Assembly: GCA_964523675.1 (NCBI GenBank) | Contig: CAZFZT010000049.1 | Span: 1 to 25,350, forward strand | Direction: 5' to 3' | DNA: 25,350 nucleotides | Source: CAZFZT01 sp964523675 | Lineage (GTDB): Bacteria; Planctomycetota; Phycisphaerae; Phycisphaerales; SM1A02 | Shown: in pieces, positions 23,859-25,350 of the stretch | Numbering within the stretch: the first letter of the stretch is position 1 | How the letters are laid out: every line of letters begins with the position of its first letter | Notes under the pieces: generated by a model | What the model was told of the DNA's origin: nothing | What the model saw: only the letters and a program-made list of their open reading frames with translations | The model's database searches: none | Position numbers and translations under genes: made by a program

Positions 23859-25178
23859 TCAATCCAGCGCAGCCCGCGACCGCCGCTGAAACGCTTTTTC
23901 GGCTCGAAGCGCAGCCGTGCGCCCGGCGCGTTCATCAACCTTCCACATCAGGATGAATCCGATGATGAAGAAGACCGTTCCGCATCCAACCACGAGGTGC
24001 CATCGCGCATCCTCTCCCACGCCGATGGAAGCGAACAAGGCCATCATTCCCGCGATCGACGCCAGTCCGATGATGGCTGCCAGCTTATGCGCGAGGCCAT
24101 AGAACCCGAAGAACTCAGCCGCTTTGTATTGAGGGCTGAACAAGCCGACCATCGCGCGGCTGGCGGTTCCGATTGCGCCGATGCCAATGCCCACTGCGTT
24201 GCCGACGATCCAGAACATCCACTCCTGTCGCGCAAGCGCAGCCGCAAACACGGTCACCGTCCAGAATGCAAGCGACACGAGCAGGAAGTTGCGCGTGCCC
24301 AACCGATCCTGGAAGCGGATCGCCAGCACCGCGCCGAGGATGGCGGTCAATGTGATCTGAAGCAGAAAGAGAACGCTCTTCTGTTGTGAGAAATCGAACA
24401 ACTCGCGCGTCAGGATTCCCGCGAACCAGAAGACCGTCTGCACGCCGGCAAAGTAGGCGGTCATAATCGCGAGATATTGAAAGAGGTGGCGATAGGAACG
24501 CACTTCGCGATAGGTCTGCGCGAGCCGGTGAAAGCCGATTGTGAAGTAGTTCTGCCCGGCGGGCATCGGCTCCCGCTTCTTCTTCTCATCCAGGAAGAGA
24601 AACGTGGGCACGGCTCCCGCAAAGAAGAACACTGCTGCCCAAACGCTCACAATGCGATAGTTCGTTGGCTCACTCCACAAGAGCACGATCCCCGCCGCCC
24701 CGCCCAAGCAGAGCAGCCCTCCGACATAGCCCATCGTCCAGCCGAAGGCGGAGACGCGGCCCATGACGCGGTGCGGCGCAAGTTCTGGCAGGAAGGACGC
24801 CATGAAGTTCTCGCCGCCTGCATAGAAAAGGTAGGCGATGATGAAGAGGATCATGCCGACGACGATGCCGCCGGGCGGAATGAGCGCGAGCGACGCGGTG
24901 AAGATGACGCAGCCGATCCATGAAATCAGGAGCAGCAGTTTCTTCGCGCCTGAGAAATCCGCAAGCGCGCCGAGCACCGGCGCAAGAAAGATGATCAGCA
25001 CCTGCGTGATGATTCCCGCAGCGGACCAGTAGTACACGCCTTGGCCTTCCGGCGCGACGTGCTGCTGGAAGTACACGCTGAAGACGGCGGTGAGGATGAC
25101 AAGCGTGAACGCCTGGTTGGCGAAATCGAACATCGCCCAGCCGAAGACCTGTTTGTTGAGCCAGGTTGGTTTCGTCAT
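23859..25178 (-). CDS. MFS transporter, UMF1/Atg22-like
   Basis: The 439-residue inner-membrane protein has about twelve transmembrane helices and belongs to the major facilitator superfamily. The N-terminus KQVFGWAMFDFANQAFTLVILTAVF is the mark of the UMF1 (Atg22-like vacuole effluxer) group; bacterial members have no settled substrate. Also seen are ALADFSGAKKLLLLISWIG after the second helix and a long charged central loop (FLDEKKKREPMPAGQN). The late helix is rich in glycine and isoleucine (NAVGIGIGAIGTASRAMVGLFSP). The C-terminal tail is basic. I place the start at the ATG 25176-25178 (MTKPTWLNKQ), which is the usual family start. An upstream in-frame ATG at 25214 would add a short Arg-rich leader. 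No clear ribosome site. Hairpins lie on both sides of the gene. Confidence 0.9.
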   Translation of the reverse strand: MTKPTWLNKQVFGWAMFDFANQAFTLVILTAVFSVYFQQHVAPEGQGVYYWSAAGIITQVLIIFLAPVLGALADFSGAKKLLLLISWIGCVIFTASLALIPPGGIVVGMILFIIAYLFYAGGENFMASFLPELAPHRVMGRVSAFGWTMGYVGGLLCLGGAAGIVLLWSEPTNYRIVSVWAAVFFFAGAVPTFLFLDEKKKREPMPAGQNYFTIGFHRLAQTYREVRSYRHLFQYLAIMTAYFAGVQTVFWFAGILTRELFDFSQQKSVLFLLQITLTAILGAVLAIRFQDRLGTRNFLLVSLAFWTVTVFAAALARQEWMFWIVGNAVGIGIGAIGTASRAMVGLFSPQYKAAEFFGFYGLAHKLAAIIGLASIAGMMALFASIGVGEDARWHLVVGCGTVFFIIGFILMWKVDERAGRTAALRAEKAFQRRSRAALD

Positions 25179-25219
25179 CGCTCGCCGCGTGCAGGTGAGG
25201 GGGAGTCGTGCCACGACGA

Positions 25220-25245
25220 AGCCCAGGGATGGAAATCCCTGGGCT
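25220..25245. terminator. Perfect hairpin between tRNA-Leu and the transporter gene
   Basis: AGCCCAGGGAT (25220-25230), loop GGAA, and the exact complement ATCCCTGGGCT (25235-25245) form an 11-bp stem with a 4-base loop. It follows the tRNA-Leu 3' end by about 33 bases on the minus strand and precedes the transporter ATG by about 40. It may end the tRNA transcript or act in the transporter leader. No T-tract follows on the minus strand, so its role is open. Confidence 0.55.
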
Positions 25246-25278
25246 TTGACGTTTGTGCGGAGTATATCAGCGAGCGAG

Positions 25279-25350
25279 TGCGGCTGAGAGGAGTCGAACC
25301 TCCACGCCCTTTACGGGCACATGGACCTGAACCATGCGCGTCTGCCAGTT
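25279..25350 (-). tRNA. tRNA-Leu (CAG), 5' end outside window
   Basis: Read on the minus strand, the segment gives the D-arm side CTGGCAGACGCG and an anticodon stem CATGG/CCATG around the loop TTCAGGT, so the anticodon is CAG. A long class II variable arm (GTGCCCGTAAAGGGCGT) follows, then the T-arm with TTCGACT between GGAGG and CCTCT, and the acceptor 3' strand CAGCCGC with discriminator A (25279). The variable arm and CAG anticodon identify leucine. The first part of the acceptor stem and D-arm is beyond the right edge. CCA is not encoded. Confidence 0.95.

Overview
The window is a GC-rich (roughly 60%), gene-dense bacterial chromosome segment. It most likely comes from a planctomycete of the class Phycisphaerae. 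The main clues are a C-terminal zinc ribbon of the CxxCGYDxxG...CPECG type that is very common there, a tiny Hc1-type histone-like protein, a CTP synthase of unusual sequence, several GTG/TTG starts and many genes without a Shine-Dalgarno site. A run of ten Ns at 9091-9100 points to a draft or metagenome assembly. The lineage is inferred from protein features, not from a marker gene.

Region 1 (1-6898) is housekeeping and unknown genes: the end of a DoxX-like membrane protein, a secreted protein with two acidic stretches, a PIN-PhoH ATPase started from a TTG with a good ribosome site, a small unknown protein, GcvT (glycine cleavage), a permuted papain-fold (YiiX/NlpC-P60-like) enzyme, and a small membrane-anchored protein.

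Region 2 (7003-13514) is the most distinctive part. It is a tight co-directional cluster for nonulosonic (sialic or legionaminic-type) acid and probably for attaching it to protein. It holds a DUF115/MptE-like Maf protein, a nucleotidyltransferase plus radical-SAM/SPASM-like protein that has lost every cluster cysteine, then NeuA-, NeuB- and NeuC-type enzymes. Start and stop codons overlap by 1-4 bases at each of the last three junctions (10634, 11359, 12381). The order NeuC, NeuB, NeuA gives UDP-sugar to ManNAc-like sugar to nonulosonate to CMP-nonulosonate. Reading-frame arithmetic across the N gap suggests that the DUF115 and nucleotidyltransferase/pseudo-radical-SAM parts may be one polypeptide of about 1,200 residues.

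Region 3 (13536-19831) holds a REC-GGDEF diguanylate cyclase, a CbpA-type DnaJ, a TauE/SafE permease overlapping dnaJ tail to tail, the histone-like peptide, about 680 bases without a visible gene, a divergent CTP synthase, and a peroxiredoxin.

Region 4 (19758-25350) holds the zinc-ribbon membrane protein, a nitrilase-family amidohydrolase, a membrane-anchored protein made of about fifteen 22-residue repeats, a cysteine desulfurase with an in-frame repeat-derived insertion, an MFS (UMF1/Atg22-like) transporter flanked by hairpins, and the 3' part of a tRNA-Leu(CAG) running off the right edge.
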